This document shows positions 17,069 to 24,021 of a DNA stretch of 64,000 nucleotides, in pieces (within the stretch, counting starts at the first letter, position 1; every line of letters starts with the position of its first letter). The position numbers and the translations under genes were made by a program. The DNA is from DASVHS01 sp035468985 (GTDB taxonomy: Bacteria; Acidobacteriota; Thermoanaerobaculia; Gp7-AA8), in contig DATISF010000054.1 in the NCBI GenBank assembly GCA_035468985.1, positions 62,001 to 126,000 of the forward strand. The letters run 5' to 3'. The notes beneath the pieces are model-generated. The model saw only the letters and a list, made by a program, of their open reading frames with translations, did no database searches and had not been told where the DNA came from.

Positions 17069-17521
17069 TCAATTGCGGCGTCCGATCGCGACACGGATCG
17101 CTCTCAAGCAGCGGAGCGCGACCCTGACGCCCTCCACTCCCGCCAAACCTGCGAGCGACACGAACCAGAACGCCAGAACGCGTGCGATGGAAACCGGTGC
17201 CGGCGGCACCAAGTCGTACGAGTCACCGCGTCTCATCGTTTCGACCCGGCCCATGATGATGTCTGGATCGACGATCGGAGCGTCGGGAATGACATGCGCG
17301 TCGCCGCGGGTCAGCAACCATCCTCGCCGCACTCCGATCAGCCGGTGCACGACGACCTGGTCGAGGTACAGGTAGACGATGACGTCGCCGCGAGCTACGT
17401 CATCGGTGCAATGCACGATGAGCTCGGTGCCTGGATCGATCGTTGGCTGCATGCTCGATCCGTCGAAACGTGCGCTGAGCTGCCGATTCGCCCGCCGCCA
17501 CAAGCGAGCGATCCCGCGCAA
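17069..17521 (-). CDS. S26 signal-peptidase-like protease, Ser-His (ER/SipW) type
   Basis: 150 residues. Box B is GSSMQPTIDPG with Ser23 as likely nucleophile; box D-like VVVHRLIG gives His59 as the general base, as in ER/SipW-type signal peptidases rather than the Ser-Lys bacterial LepB; box E-like RGDAHVIPDAP follows (Asp74, Asp80). One membrane helix is at the C-terminus (about 108-130), the topology of SipW-like proteins. The family cleaves leader or signal peptides at the membrane. Start is TTG with a weak upstream GGAG; no better in-frame start exists. In the operon it is the only protease visible, hence a candidate leader peptidase for the small peptide at 20657-20827 (inference). Confidence 0.78.
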   Translation of the reverse strand: MRGIARLWRRANRQLSARFDGSSMQPTIDPGTELIVHCTDDVARGDVIVYLYLDQVVVHRLIGVRRGWLLTRGDAHVIPDAPIVDPDIIMGRVETMRRGDSYDLVPPAPVSIARVLAFWFVSLAGLAGVEGVRVALRCLRAIRVAIGRRN

Positions 17522-17555
17522 CTCCGGACCGCTGAGACCGAAGAGACTCCCGGTC

Positions 17556-18275
17556 TCACTGTTGGGAGGCTTGTGCCCGAGCAGCTTCGATCTCCTCGTC
17601 GCTGAATCCGGCCTCGCGCCGGAGATCGTCGGCTACCGGGTAGAACAGGACGCCGCCGCCCGCGACATGCTGCAAGGCTTCGTTGGCCACGGCAACATCG
17701 CGAACGAGATCGAACACTGCCCGAGGCCCGCCTTGTCGCAGAAGCTTTTTCACCCACTCGTTCGCGTACCGGACATGCTGCATCTCGTCGGCGAGCTGGG
17801 CCTCGAAGAGAGACGAAAACTCCGGATCATTGGCCCGCCTCGCGGAATTCAGCCCGTCCTGGATGGCGTCCAGTCCGGCGGCCTCGAAGCTGCGGTTCTG
17901 CACAGCCAGTCTGCTGGCCAGGGAGCGCAGATTGGTAATGATGCGGTACTGAAAGTTCATGATCGGAAACTGACCGATGACTCCGCCGCGACGCTCGAAC
18001 AACTCCCGGAAGGCGATGACGTGACGAGCTTCATCCCAGCATTGCCGGGCGAGCTCCATCCGCACTTCCCAGTCCGCGTCTGGAAAATCCGTCAGGCTGC
18101 GCGCACACATCTCGATGCTGTTCACTTCCTCGTTCATCTGACGGTGCAGGAATTCGAGATCCTTGCGCGGGTCATCCGCCGGGAAGTTCTCCATTTCTGA
18201 CCACAGCTTCCGGACAACGAACCGATCGTCGCGAGCGGGCTCCGGCGCGAAGAGGGTTTCCGTCGATGGGTTCAC
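17556..18275 (-). CDS. Ferritin-like (DUF455-like) protein, second full copy
   Basis: 239 residues. The four-helix di-iron pattern is clear: Glu50 (HRQMNEEVNSIE), Glu82-x2-His85 (CWDEARHVIAF), Glu131 (RSFEAAGLDAI) and Glu164-x2-His167 (LADEMQHVRYANEW). This is the DUF455/ferritin-like arrangement, where a di-iron or Mn/Fe centre typically performs an oxidative reaction. It is a close paralogue of the upstream protein (18272-19078; shared LARQCWDEARHV). The start is a GTG overlapping the upstream stop (GTGA). A peptide- or cofactor-oxidising role within the operon is inferred. Confidence 0.8.
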   Translation of the reverse strand: MNPSTETLFAPEPARDDRFVVRKLWSEMENFPADDPRKDLEFLHRQMNEEVNSIEMCARSLTDFPDADWEVRMELARQCWDEARHVIAFRELFERRGGVIGQFPIMNFQYRIITNLRSLASRLAVQNRSFEAAGLDAIQDGLNSARRANDPEFSSLFEAQLADEMQHVRYANEWVKKLLRQGGPRAVFDLVRDVAVANEALQHVAGGGVLFYPVADDLRREAGFSDEEIEAARAQASQQ

Positions 18276-19078
18276 GCCGCACCCGCCGGAGTCCCAGGAA
18301 GAATCGTCCGGAAGCCTGCCTGTTTGAGGATTTCCAGAATCTCGTCCTCCGTGAATTCCGCTCTCTGCCGGTCTTCGACGTTCACCGCCGGAACGCGCTC
18401 CTCCGGGGATGCGAAAACCTTTCCGGTGCTGCTGGCCTCCCCCTCTTTCGCTCGTATGCCCTCATTCGCCCGAGCCAGAAAGCGAATCGCCTGGGCGATC
18501 TTGAGAAGGAGCCTTGGATTCGCTGATGACATGGTCTTGATCCAACGGTTAGCAAAGCGCACGTGCTGGACTTCATCAGCGAGGATTCCATCGAGAACGT
18601 AGGCCGTCTCGTCGTCGCCACTCTCGCGCACTGCACGGATCAGCCCGGCGACGACATCCATCGCGCCGGCTTCGAAGGTTCGATTCTGAGTAGCGAGACG
18701 CGCAGCGAGCGTGTCCAGCGCCGAGGTGATGGACCACTCAAATGTCGAGATCGGGAATTCACCCTTATGGCCGCCGATCTCCAGCAGGCGTCTCTTCAAA
18801 ACGCGGACGTGGCGAGCTTCGTCCCAGCACTGCCGGGCGAGCTCCATCCGGAGCGGCCATGGCGTTTCTGGAAAATCGATCAGACATTGCGCCGCGATGT
18901 CGAGACTGGTGATCTCGTTACTCATGTGGCGGTGCAGCATCTCGCGACGACCAGCCTCCGCGCTGCCATCGAACTCCGCCATGTCCCGCTCATCGCGCAC
19001 GACGGCAAAACACTCATCCCGTGCAGGCTGCGCGCGGAGCCTGATACCGTTCAGATCGAAGTAGCCGATCTCAGTCAT
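18272..19078 (-). CDS. Ferritin-like (DUF455-like) protein, first full copy
   Basis: 268 residues. Metal-ligand pattern as in its neighbour: Glu55 (HMSNEITSLDI), Glu87-x2-His90 (CWDEARHVRVL), Glu136 (NRTFEAGAMDVV) and Glu169-x2-His172 (LADEVQHVRFANRW). It has a longer N-terminus and C-terminus than the downstream copy; the C-terminal TEDEILEILKQAGF also resembles the partner's GFSDEEIEAA tail. The start ATG has a strong GAGGAGG about 3-9 bases upstream. The pair probably arose by tandem duplication and may form a hetero-oligomer. Confidence 0.8.
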   Translation of the reverse strand: MTEIGYFDLNGIRLRAQPARDECFAVVRDERDMAEFDGSAEAGRREMLHRHMSNEITSLDIAAQCLIDFPETPWPLRMELARQCWDEARHVRVLKRRLLEIGGHKGEFPISTFEWSITSALDTLAARLATQNRTFEAGAMDVVAGLIRAVRESGDDETAYVLDGILADEVQHVRFANRWIKTMSSANPRLLLKIAQAIRFLARANEGIRAKEGEASSTGKVFASPEERVPAVNVEDRQRAEFTEDEILEILKQAGFRTILPGTPAGAA

Positions 19079-19087
19079 GCAGCCTCC

Positions 19088-19606
19088 TCAGGCGACGATG
19101 CGCTCGATGGACTGGTCGCCGCCAGCGATCGATGCCGGATCGAACCGTTCGATTCCGATTTGCCGACGTAGGGAATCCGCTTCGGCGCGTTGACGGTCGA
19201 AGTCGCGCAGAATTCGATCGAGAATCACGATCGACGGCTCATCGAGGACGTCGTCGGCGGCGGCCACGTATTGGCGATATCGCCGCTGCAGCCCGGGGAT
19301 GATGGCGTCATACAGCGATCCCAGGCGTTCAGCCGTCGAGCTGGCCCGTGCCACGCCATCGAGAAGGCTCACATAGGCATCGACCGGTGTCCGGGAATGT
19401 TGTTCCGGCTGGCGTAACTCGAACGTACGACGTCCAAGAGAGTCGGCGTGTTGCGCGAAGTCCCAGATGTGCCGGCCAAACATCACCTTCACTTCCATTT
19501 CGGGAGTGCGCGGAGTCCAGAGCGCAACAGTCTCCATCAGTCGCACATGGACATAGCGGAATGTCGCAATTGCATTTGCACGGTCCGTGACTGTCAAGTG
19601 AATCAT
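19088..19606 (-). CDS. Short ferritin-like protein, divergent third member
   Basis: 172 residues, all helical. Residues 20-60 (HVRLMETVALWTP, MEVKVMFGRHIWDFAQHADS) show Glu25, Glu38, His46 and His53 in a spacing suggestive of a half-size ferritin-like helix bundle. A second acidic helix (DDVLDEPSIVILDRIL) could supply further ligands. It is shorter and more diverged than the two following DUF455-like proteins, so it may be a partner subunit without full metal binding. It overlaps the kinase-like gene (ATGA) and precedes the next ferritin-like gene by 9 bases. Confidence 0.65.
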   Translation of the reverse strand: MIHLTVTDRANAIATFRYVHVRLMETVALWTPRTPEMEVKVMFGRHIWDFAQHADSLGRRTFELRQPEQHSRTPVDAYVSLLDGVARASSTAERLGSLYDAIIPGLQRRYRQYVAAADDVLDEPSIVILDRILRDFDRQRAEADSLRRQIGIERFDPASIAGGDQSIERIVA

Positions 19607-20652
19607 GAGCGGAACACCTCTTCGAGATAGATCGCGGTCCGATCGGGATCGCCCGGATTCAAGTAGCCGACTCTAGCCTTGGCGAGCAGCTGCATCAGCG
19701 TGAAGGTGCGCCGTGCCGTCGAAACGTCGCTCATCGAGGCATCGGCGGAAACAAGCGCGCCGACTTCCTTATATCCAGGCGCGACATCGCGGAAGGACGG
19801 CTCCGGAGCAAAACCGTCCAGAAACACGATCGCACCGAGCGGCAACGCGCGCTCCGGCGTCAGCGGCAACAGTGTGCCAACGTCGACGCGCAGAGAGTCC
19901 CGATCTTCGACGGCGCGCGCTTGCGCAAGAGCCACGTCTACAGCCGCCGCGCGCGGCCCGGGTCGCACTCCAACCGGCCGTCGAAAGGGCAGTACGTTTC
20001 CCGTAGCCGGTTCCAGGCAACCGAATTCATCGCTGAGAAGCTCGTGCCGCCGGGCAGTGAGAGCGAGCGCGATGGTCGACTTTCCCGAGTTCGGAGGACC
20101 CACGAACAATACGGCGCGTCCGCCGACACCGACGGCCGAAGAATGAATGAAGATGACGTCATCGGCCAGACGCCGGAAGATTCTCATGACCGCCGATACG
20201 ACCGCCTGCGGCCACACGTCCGTGCGATGAACGAAGCAGGACTTGTTGTCGAAAGAGAACTGAATGGCGGGATCATCGCCCACCAAGAGTTGCGTCCATC
20301 CCGATCTCTCACGCACCGACCGGTAAGGACAATGCGGGTGCGCCAGTCCGAAGAACACCCGCTGCGGCGGCACCGCCGTGCCATCGTGATAGATCGCAAG
20401 GGCAAGCGCATCGGGTCGGGCTCGAACCAGTTCCACAAGCATGAATGCCTGCCGCCGATCGCGTTGGCCCGCTGGCCGGCCTGATCCAAAAGCCACGAAG
20501 AGCTCGCGCGCCACCGCCGGTTGATCGCAATCGATGACAAGAAGTTTGCCGGCCAGTTCGAACGCGCTGGCTCGAGGGAATGACTCCAAGAATACAAAAG
20601 CGGCATCGCTCGATGCCGCTTTTGGCGAACGTTCGCCGTCGATCTCGGTCAC
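19603..20652 (-). CDS. HPr-kinase-like protein (HprK-related)
   Basis: 349 residues from GTG at 20652. The C-terminal P-loop domain is HprK-like: FIHSSAVGVGGRAVLFVGPP, Walker A GPPNSGKST (185-193) and LLSDEFGCLE (205-214) as the Walker-B/catalytic Asp region. HprK homologues accompany PqqD proteins in the HPr-rel-A systems of exopolysaccharide loci, and in paeninodin-type lasso clusters they phosphorylate the precursor peptide. The start is uncertain: the frame is open to a TTG at 20688 inside the precursor gene, and a terminator-like hairpin at 20596-20623 lies inside the first 20 codons, so translation might begin further in. It overlaps the ferritin-like gene by ATGA. Confidence 0.78.
   Translation of the reverse strand: MTEIDGERSPKAASSDAAFVFLESFPRASAFELAGKLLVIDCDQPAVARELFVAFGSGRPAGQRDRRQAFMLVELVRARPDALALAIYHDGTAVPPQRVFFGLAHPHCPYRSVRERSGWTQLLVGDDPAIQFSFDNKSCFVHRTDVWPQAVVSAVMRIFRRLADDVIFIHSSAVGVGGRAVLFVGPPNSGKSTIALALTARRHELLSDEFGCLEPATGNVLPFRRPVGVRPGPRAAAVDVALAQARAVEDRDSLRVDVGTLLPLTPERALPLGAIVFLDGFAPEPSFRDVAPGYKEVGALVSADASMSDVSTARRTFTLMQLLAKARVGYLNPGDPDRTAIYLEEVFRS
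20596..20623 (-). terminator. Perfect hairpin with T-rich tail just after the peptide gene
   Basis: A 13-bp uninterrupted inverted repeat (AAAAGCGGCATCG / CGATGCCGCTTTT) with a 2-base loop; on the minus strand it is followed by TTTTGTATTCTT. It begins 34 bases after the stop of the 56-residue peptide and lies inside the proposed 5' end of the kinase-like gene. This is the layout of an intrinsic terminator or attenuator that yields much precursor mRNA and little readthrough into modification genes. Confidence 0.75.
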
Positions 20653-20656
20653 CCGG

Positions 20657-20827
20657 CTAGCACGCGGGCGGGCACTGTGGTGAGCCAAGATTGGTCCACC
20701 AGGTCCCCATGGCCTGCGTGATCTGGAACGTGTTCAGGATCTCTGTTTCAGTCATGACACGTATCGCGGGGCGCTGGTATGTCGGGCGAGAATTCACTGT
20801 GTCCGGGGTCCGTTCCAAGGTCTCCAT
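20657..20827 (-). CDS. 56-residue RiPP precursor-like peptide
   Basis: Starts METLERTPDTVNSRP, then YQRP at 17-20, EILNTFQITQAM at 29-40, and ends GTWWTNLGSPQCPPAC (41-56). Y-x-x-P in the leader is the recognition element bound by PqqD-like proteins in lasso systems, and a PqqD-like gene lies just upstream. The tail has two Trp, three Pro and two Cys but no Asp or Glu after Glu29, so the usual lasso lactam acceptor is missing. GGGAGG lies 6 bases before the ATG, and its own promoter and terminator flank it. There is no membrane helix or signal peptide. Identification as a precursor rests on features and context, not on a recognised family; cleavage after Gln38-Ala39 or Met40 is a guess. Confidence 0.72.
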   Translation of the reverse strand: METLERTPDTVNSRPTYQRPAIRVMTETEILNTFQITQAMGTWWTNLGSPQCPPAC

Positions 20828-20833
20828 CAACGA

Positions 20834-20839
20834 CCTCCC
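20834..20839 (-). promoter_or_regulatory. Strong ribosome-binding site of the peptide gene
   Basis: GGGAGG on the minus strand, 6 bases before the ATG at 20827. It decides the start of an ORF too short for normal gene calling. Confidence 0.75.
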
Positions 20840-20861
20840 GATCGAGAGTTAGATTTCGGCG

Positions 20862-20890
20862 AATATACGTTAGCCGCTAGCGAACGTCAA
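20862..20890 (-). promoter_or_regulatory. Sigma-70-type promoter of the peptide gene
   Basis: On the minus strand TTGACG (20885-20890) and TATATT (20862-20867) are separated by exactly 17 bases, the ideal spacing. The -35 box lies in the last codons of the PqqD-like gene. The predicted transcript starts near 20855, giving a leader of about 28 bases with the ribosome-binding site. It is the best promoter match noticed in the window. Confidence 0.65.
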
Positions 20891-21155
20891 GCAGTAATCC
20901 CAGCTCGTACAGCTCGGCCACCGCGCGCTCCACATCGCCTCGGGCCTCATCCGGCGTGACGCCGCCGAACCGGCTTGCCAGCTCCTCTGAGATCTCGGCA
21001 ACCGAATGCGTGCCATCGCACCATGTCCAGGTCAGGGCCATCGCTGGGTTCAGCACGAAGAATTTCGACTTGACCGCGTCGAACAACATCATTTCTTCCT
21101 GCAAAGGCGCTTCTTCGATCGCGGGGTTTCGGCGTAACTGCCGGATGTCAGGCAT
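20877..21155 (-). CDS. PqqD-like RiPP recognition protein
   Basis: 92 residues, the usual size of a free-standing RiPP recognition element. The winged-helix pattern is visible: EEMMLFDAVKSKFFVLNPAM (beta strands), LTWTWCDGTHSVAEISEELA (helices), DVERAVAELYELGLL (third helix). PqqD-like proteins bind leader peptides through an edge strand and present them to modifying enzymes. Start ATG has GGAGGA about 8 bases upstream. It precedes the peptide gene by 49 bases and follows an asparagine-synthetase gene by 96 bases. In HPr-rel-A systems a PqqD protein likewise accompanies an HprK-like kinase. Confidence 0.85.
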   Translation of the reverse strand: MPDIRQLRRNPAIEEAPLQEEMMLFDAVKSKFFVLNPAMALTWTWCDGTHSVAEISEELASRFGGVTPDEARGDVERAVAELYELGLLLDVR

Positions 21156-21251
21156 CTGCCATTCCTCCGAGGTTCGACAAGATACGAATAAGACGCCGCA
21201 GCGTCAATGACACCGCGTGCCCGGAACGCCTCTCTGCGCCGATGTCGAAGA

Positions 21252-23189
21252 TCAGAACGTGGCGTCGCAGGCGCGATTCCACCGAGCCAGCGCCCACAGT
21301 CGCCAGATCGTCGAGTGATCACGCTCAATTCCTCGATCGAATTCCCGGATCAATCGCGAGAATGCGGTTTGCTCGAAGACCGGCAACCTGGAGAACGAAG
21401 GGTCCGTGATTTCCTCACGCATGACGGGCCAAAGCTGACTCACGAAGCTTTCGGTGGGTACTGCGAATCCCATTCGCGTTTTCCGCTCCGTGACCTCCGG
21501 AGGAAGAAAGCGCCGCCCAACATCGCGAAGCACTCGCTTCCGCTCCCCCGCGAACACCTTGTAGGTGTCAGGAAGGGACATGGCCAGCTCGACCAGGCGC
21601 CGGTCGAAGTATGGAACGCGCGCCTCGACCGACCAGCTCATGGCATTCTTATCCGCATAATCGAGGATCAGCCGCACGTTTCCCCACTTGATATCCCAAT
21701 AGATCTGCCGGTAGAACGCGGAAGGATCGAACCCACGATCAGCGTAGGCTTGCAGGTCGGCTTGCCTGGCTTCGACGTTCGCCAGCCACGGATGCGTCCT
21801 CAGATGACGGCGAACCTTCGACTTGAACCAGATCCCGAGGTACTCGATCACGAGAGCCGCTTCGCTCCGGCCGTCGCGCACTGAGATCGCGTTCAGCTCA
21901 CTGAGCGCCTCCTTCCACCGATGACGGTGGAGTCGGTCCAGCACGAACAAGCGTTCGTGGTACAGATACCCGCCGAAGATCTCGTCTGCTCCCTGCCCAT
22001 CGAGAACCACTGTGACATCGTGAGCGCGGCAAAGCTCAAAGATCCGGTGCTGCGCGAGAGCCGCCGGCGCGAGTGACGGCTCTTCCATCACCTGCACGAC
22101 TCGATCGATATGTTCCAGAATCCACTTCGCGTCAAACCCGACATCAAAGTTGGGAAGGCCGGTGGCACGGGCGACAGCATCCGAATACGGGAGCTCGGAA
22201 ACATCGGCGAAGCCGTCCCGGAACCCAAATGAAAACGTGGGCTTCTCGAACCTGGGATCCGGACGCTGCCTGGCAAACATGGCCGTCACGATCGAGGAGT
22301 CAAGGCCTCCTGAAAGCAACGAACCTACGCGGACGTCGGCGACACTGTGCGTCGCGACTGCGTGCTGAAGGGCGTCCTCGATCTCATCGATCGCTTCCGA
22401 GTACGGCAGCGACGGCAGCGGCGTGTGGATGGTCGAACTCGGGGGCAGCTGCCAGTAACAATGAAACGTCGGCGTCGCCGGACGCTCTCCGAGAGGAGCC
22501 TCGAACCAATGCGCAGCCGGGACGGCATGGATACCCTCGAAAAAGGTCTCGTACAGGTTCGGCAGGCGGGCGCCCTGTAGATACTTCGTGACCAATGCTT
22601 GATTCGCACGTGGCCGTCCTCCGAGCGCAGCCACGATCTGCTTTGCCTCGGAGGCTAGGAGAAGACGGTCTCCTGCCGTACTCCAGTAAAGCGGCTTGAT
22701 TCCGAAACGATCGCGTGAGCCGACGAGTTTCCGATTGACGAGATCGAGGATCACGATGGCCCACATCCCATCGAGCCGATCGAAACAATCGGTTCCCCAT
22801 CGCTGATAAGCAGCGAGGATCACCTCCGTGTCCCCGGTTGACCGGAACGAGTAACCACCAGCGGCGAGTTCGGTCCGTAGCTCGGCGAAGTTGTAAATCT
22901 CCCCGTTGAAGACCAGCCAGATCGCTCCGTCGGCCGAGGCCATCGGCTGCGCAGCTGCTTCTGTCAGATCGAGAATTCGGAGACGTCGGAATGCGAGTCC
23001 AAGCGTCGCCGCAGCATCGGAGGGCACCGTCTCAAAGTTGTCGAACCTCCGCGCGACACCATCCGCCGACAGAAGGAGCACACCCTCACCATCGGGACCG
23101 CGGTGGCGGATCGAGCGATGGGCGGCGCAGAGCCGCCGGACGACGTCAGGACCTCCAACCGGGTCGAAGATCATGCCGATCCCGCACAT
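21252..23189 (-). CDS. Asparagine-synthetase-type amidotransferase (RiPP-region copy 2)
   Basis: 645 residues, starting MCGIGMIFDPVGG with catalytic Cys2; glutaminase motifs RHRGPDGEG and LVFNGEIYNF are intact. The synthetase half shows SGGLDSS and VLDGQGADEIFGGYLYHERL, with a C-terminal GFAVPTE element. It is larger than and clearly distinct from the copy at 14076-15932, so the operon has two non-identical amide-forming enzymes. As the first gene of the operon, directly before PqqD and the peptide, it is the best candidate for a lasso-cyclase-like function, although true lasso cyclases often have degenerate glutaminase halves. Free asparagine synthesis cannot be excluded. Confidence 0.87.
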   Translation of the reverse strand: MCGIGMIFDPVGGPDVVRRLCAAHRSIRHRGPDGEGVLLLSADGVARRFDNFETVPSDAAATLGLAFRRLRILDLTEAAAQPMASADGAIWLVFNGEIYNFAELRTELAAGGYSFRSTGDTEVILAAYQRWGTDCFDRLDGMWAIVILDLVNRKLVGSRDRFGIKPLYWSTAGDRLLLASEAKQIVAALGGRPRANQALVTKYLQGARLPNLYETFFEGIHAVPAAHWFEAPLGERPATPTFHCYWQLPPSSTIHTPLPSLPYSEAIDEIEDALQHAVATHSVADVRVGSLLSGGLDSSIVTAMFARQRPDPRFEKPTFSFGFRDGFADVSELPYSDAVARATGLPNFDVGFDAKWILEHIDRVVQVMEEPSLAPAALAQHRIFELCRAHDVTVVLDGQGADEIFGGYLYHERLFVLDRLHRHRWKEALSELNAISVRDGRSEAALVIEYLGIWFKSKVRRHLRTHPWLANVEARQADLQAYADRGFDPSAFYRQIYWDIKWGNVRLILDYADKNAMSWSVEARVPYFDRRLVELAMSLPDTYKVFAGERKRVLRDVGRRFLPPEVTERKTRMGFAVPTESFVSQLWPVMREEITDPSFSRLPVFEQTAFSRLIREFDRGIERDHSTIWRLWALARWNRACDATF

Positions 23190-23335
23190 GTGCTACGACA
23201 ACCCTTTCATCGTGATCAGGACCCGGCCGGCCTTCGCAGCCGTTTCATCATGAGTTGTGCCGTTCAGCGAAACCGCCCCGATCATTGCACACTCCCGCAG
23301 AACACCCTCAGCCGGTAATGGCACAATACGGAGCG
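23190..23335. other. Divergent intergenic region between peptide operon and PIG-L gene
   Basis: 146 bases between two divergent starts; promoters of both the minus-strand operon and the plus-strand group must lie here. I see no convincing paired -35/-10. A 30-codon minus-strand frame (23193-23285) crosses it but has no supporting signal. Confidence 0.5.
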
Positions 23336-24019
23336 ATGAACGTTCTAGTAATCGTGGCGCATCCGGATGATGAGATTCTCGGGTGCGGGGCAACGCTTCG
23401 ACGCCTTCGCAACGAAGGACACAGGATCGCGTCCGTCGTCCTCTGCGCCGATGCCGACGCCCGGGCCGATCGCCCCCCAGATTTGAGCCGCTACGCGGTG
23501 GAGGCGGCCCGAACCGTGGGGATCGACGAGACCGCCAATCATCACTTCAAAAACATTCAGTTCAATACATATCCGCATATTGAGATCGTGAAAGCCATCG
23601 AGGTGGCTATCGAGCGGTTTCAGCCCGAGATGGTCTTCACACTGCATCCGCGCGATCTGAACATCGATCACCGCGTGACTTACGAAGCAGCGATGGCCGC
23701 GCTGATGCTGCCACAGCGGCTGACCCGGCCGGCACTGTCGCCCACCCTGATCCGGAAGATATACCTATGTGAAGTTCCCTCATCCACCGACTGGTCGCCA
23801 GCGTCAACGGAACCGGCATTCATGCCGAACGCATTCTTCGACGTACACGCGACGCTGGAGAAGAAACTCGAAGCGCTGCAACACTTCGAAGGAGCGATGA
23901 AACCCTTCCCTCACTCTCGCAGCATCGAAAACGTGCGCCACCTCGCGCACATGCGTGGCGCTCAGGCAGGTATCGAACTGGCCGAAGCATTCGTGCTGGT
24001 GCGCGATCTCGTCATTTGA
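23336..24019 (+). CDS. PIG-L/LmbE-family N-deacetylase
   Basis: 227 residues from the ATG at 23336, preceded by GGAG. The metal-binding motif AHPDDE (8-13) and the second site FTLHPRDLNIDHR with its histidines are present, as in GlcNAc-PI deacetylase, MshB and bacillithiol BshB. The enzyme removes an N-acetyl group from an amino sugar or sugar-like substrate via Zn. The next gene, a sugar transferase, begins within the stop of this one, so the substrate is probably the amino sugar on the lipid carrier or its nucleotide. Upstream in-frame codons are antisense to the divergent region and are not used. Confidence 0.88.
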   Translation: MNVLVIVAHPDDEILGCGATLRRLRNEGHRIASVVLCADADARADRPPDLSRYAVEAARTVGIDETANHHFKNIQFNTYPHIEIVKAIEVAIERFQPEMVFTLHPRDLNIDHRVTYEAAMAALMLPQRLTRPALSPTLIRKIYLCEVPSSTDWSPASTEPAFMPNAFFDVHATLEKKLEALQHFEGAMKPFPHSRSIENVRHLAHMRGAQAGIELAEAFVLVRDLVI

Positions 24020-24021
24020 GC

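Noticed and set aside
20657..20827. Classical lasso peptide
   Set aside because: No Asp/Glu in the C-terminal half and no B2 transglutaminase-like protease found, so the class was left open.
23193..23285. 30-codon minus-strand ORF ending just before the first asparagine-synthetase gene
   Set aside because: No ribosome-binding site and no leader motif; it may be a chance frame in the divergent promoter region.
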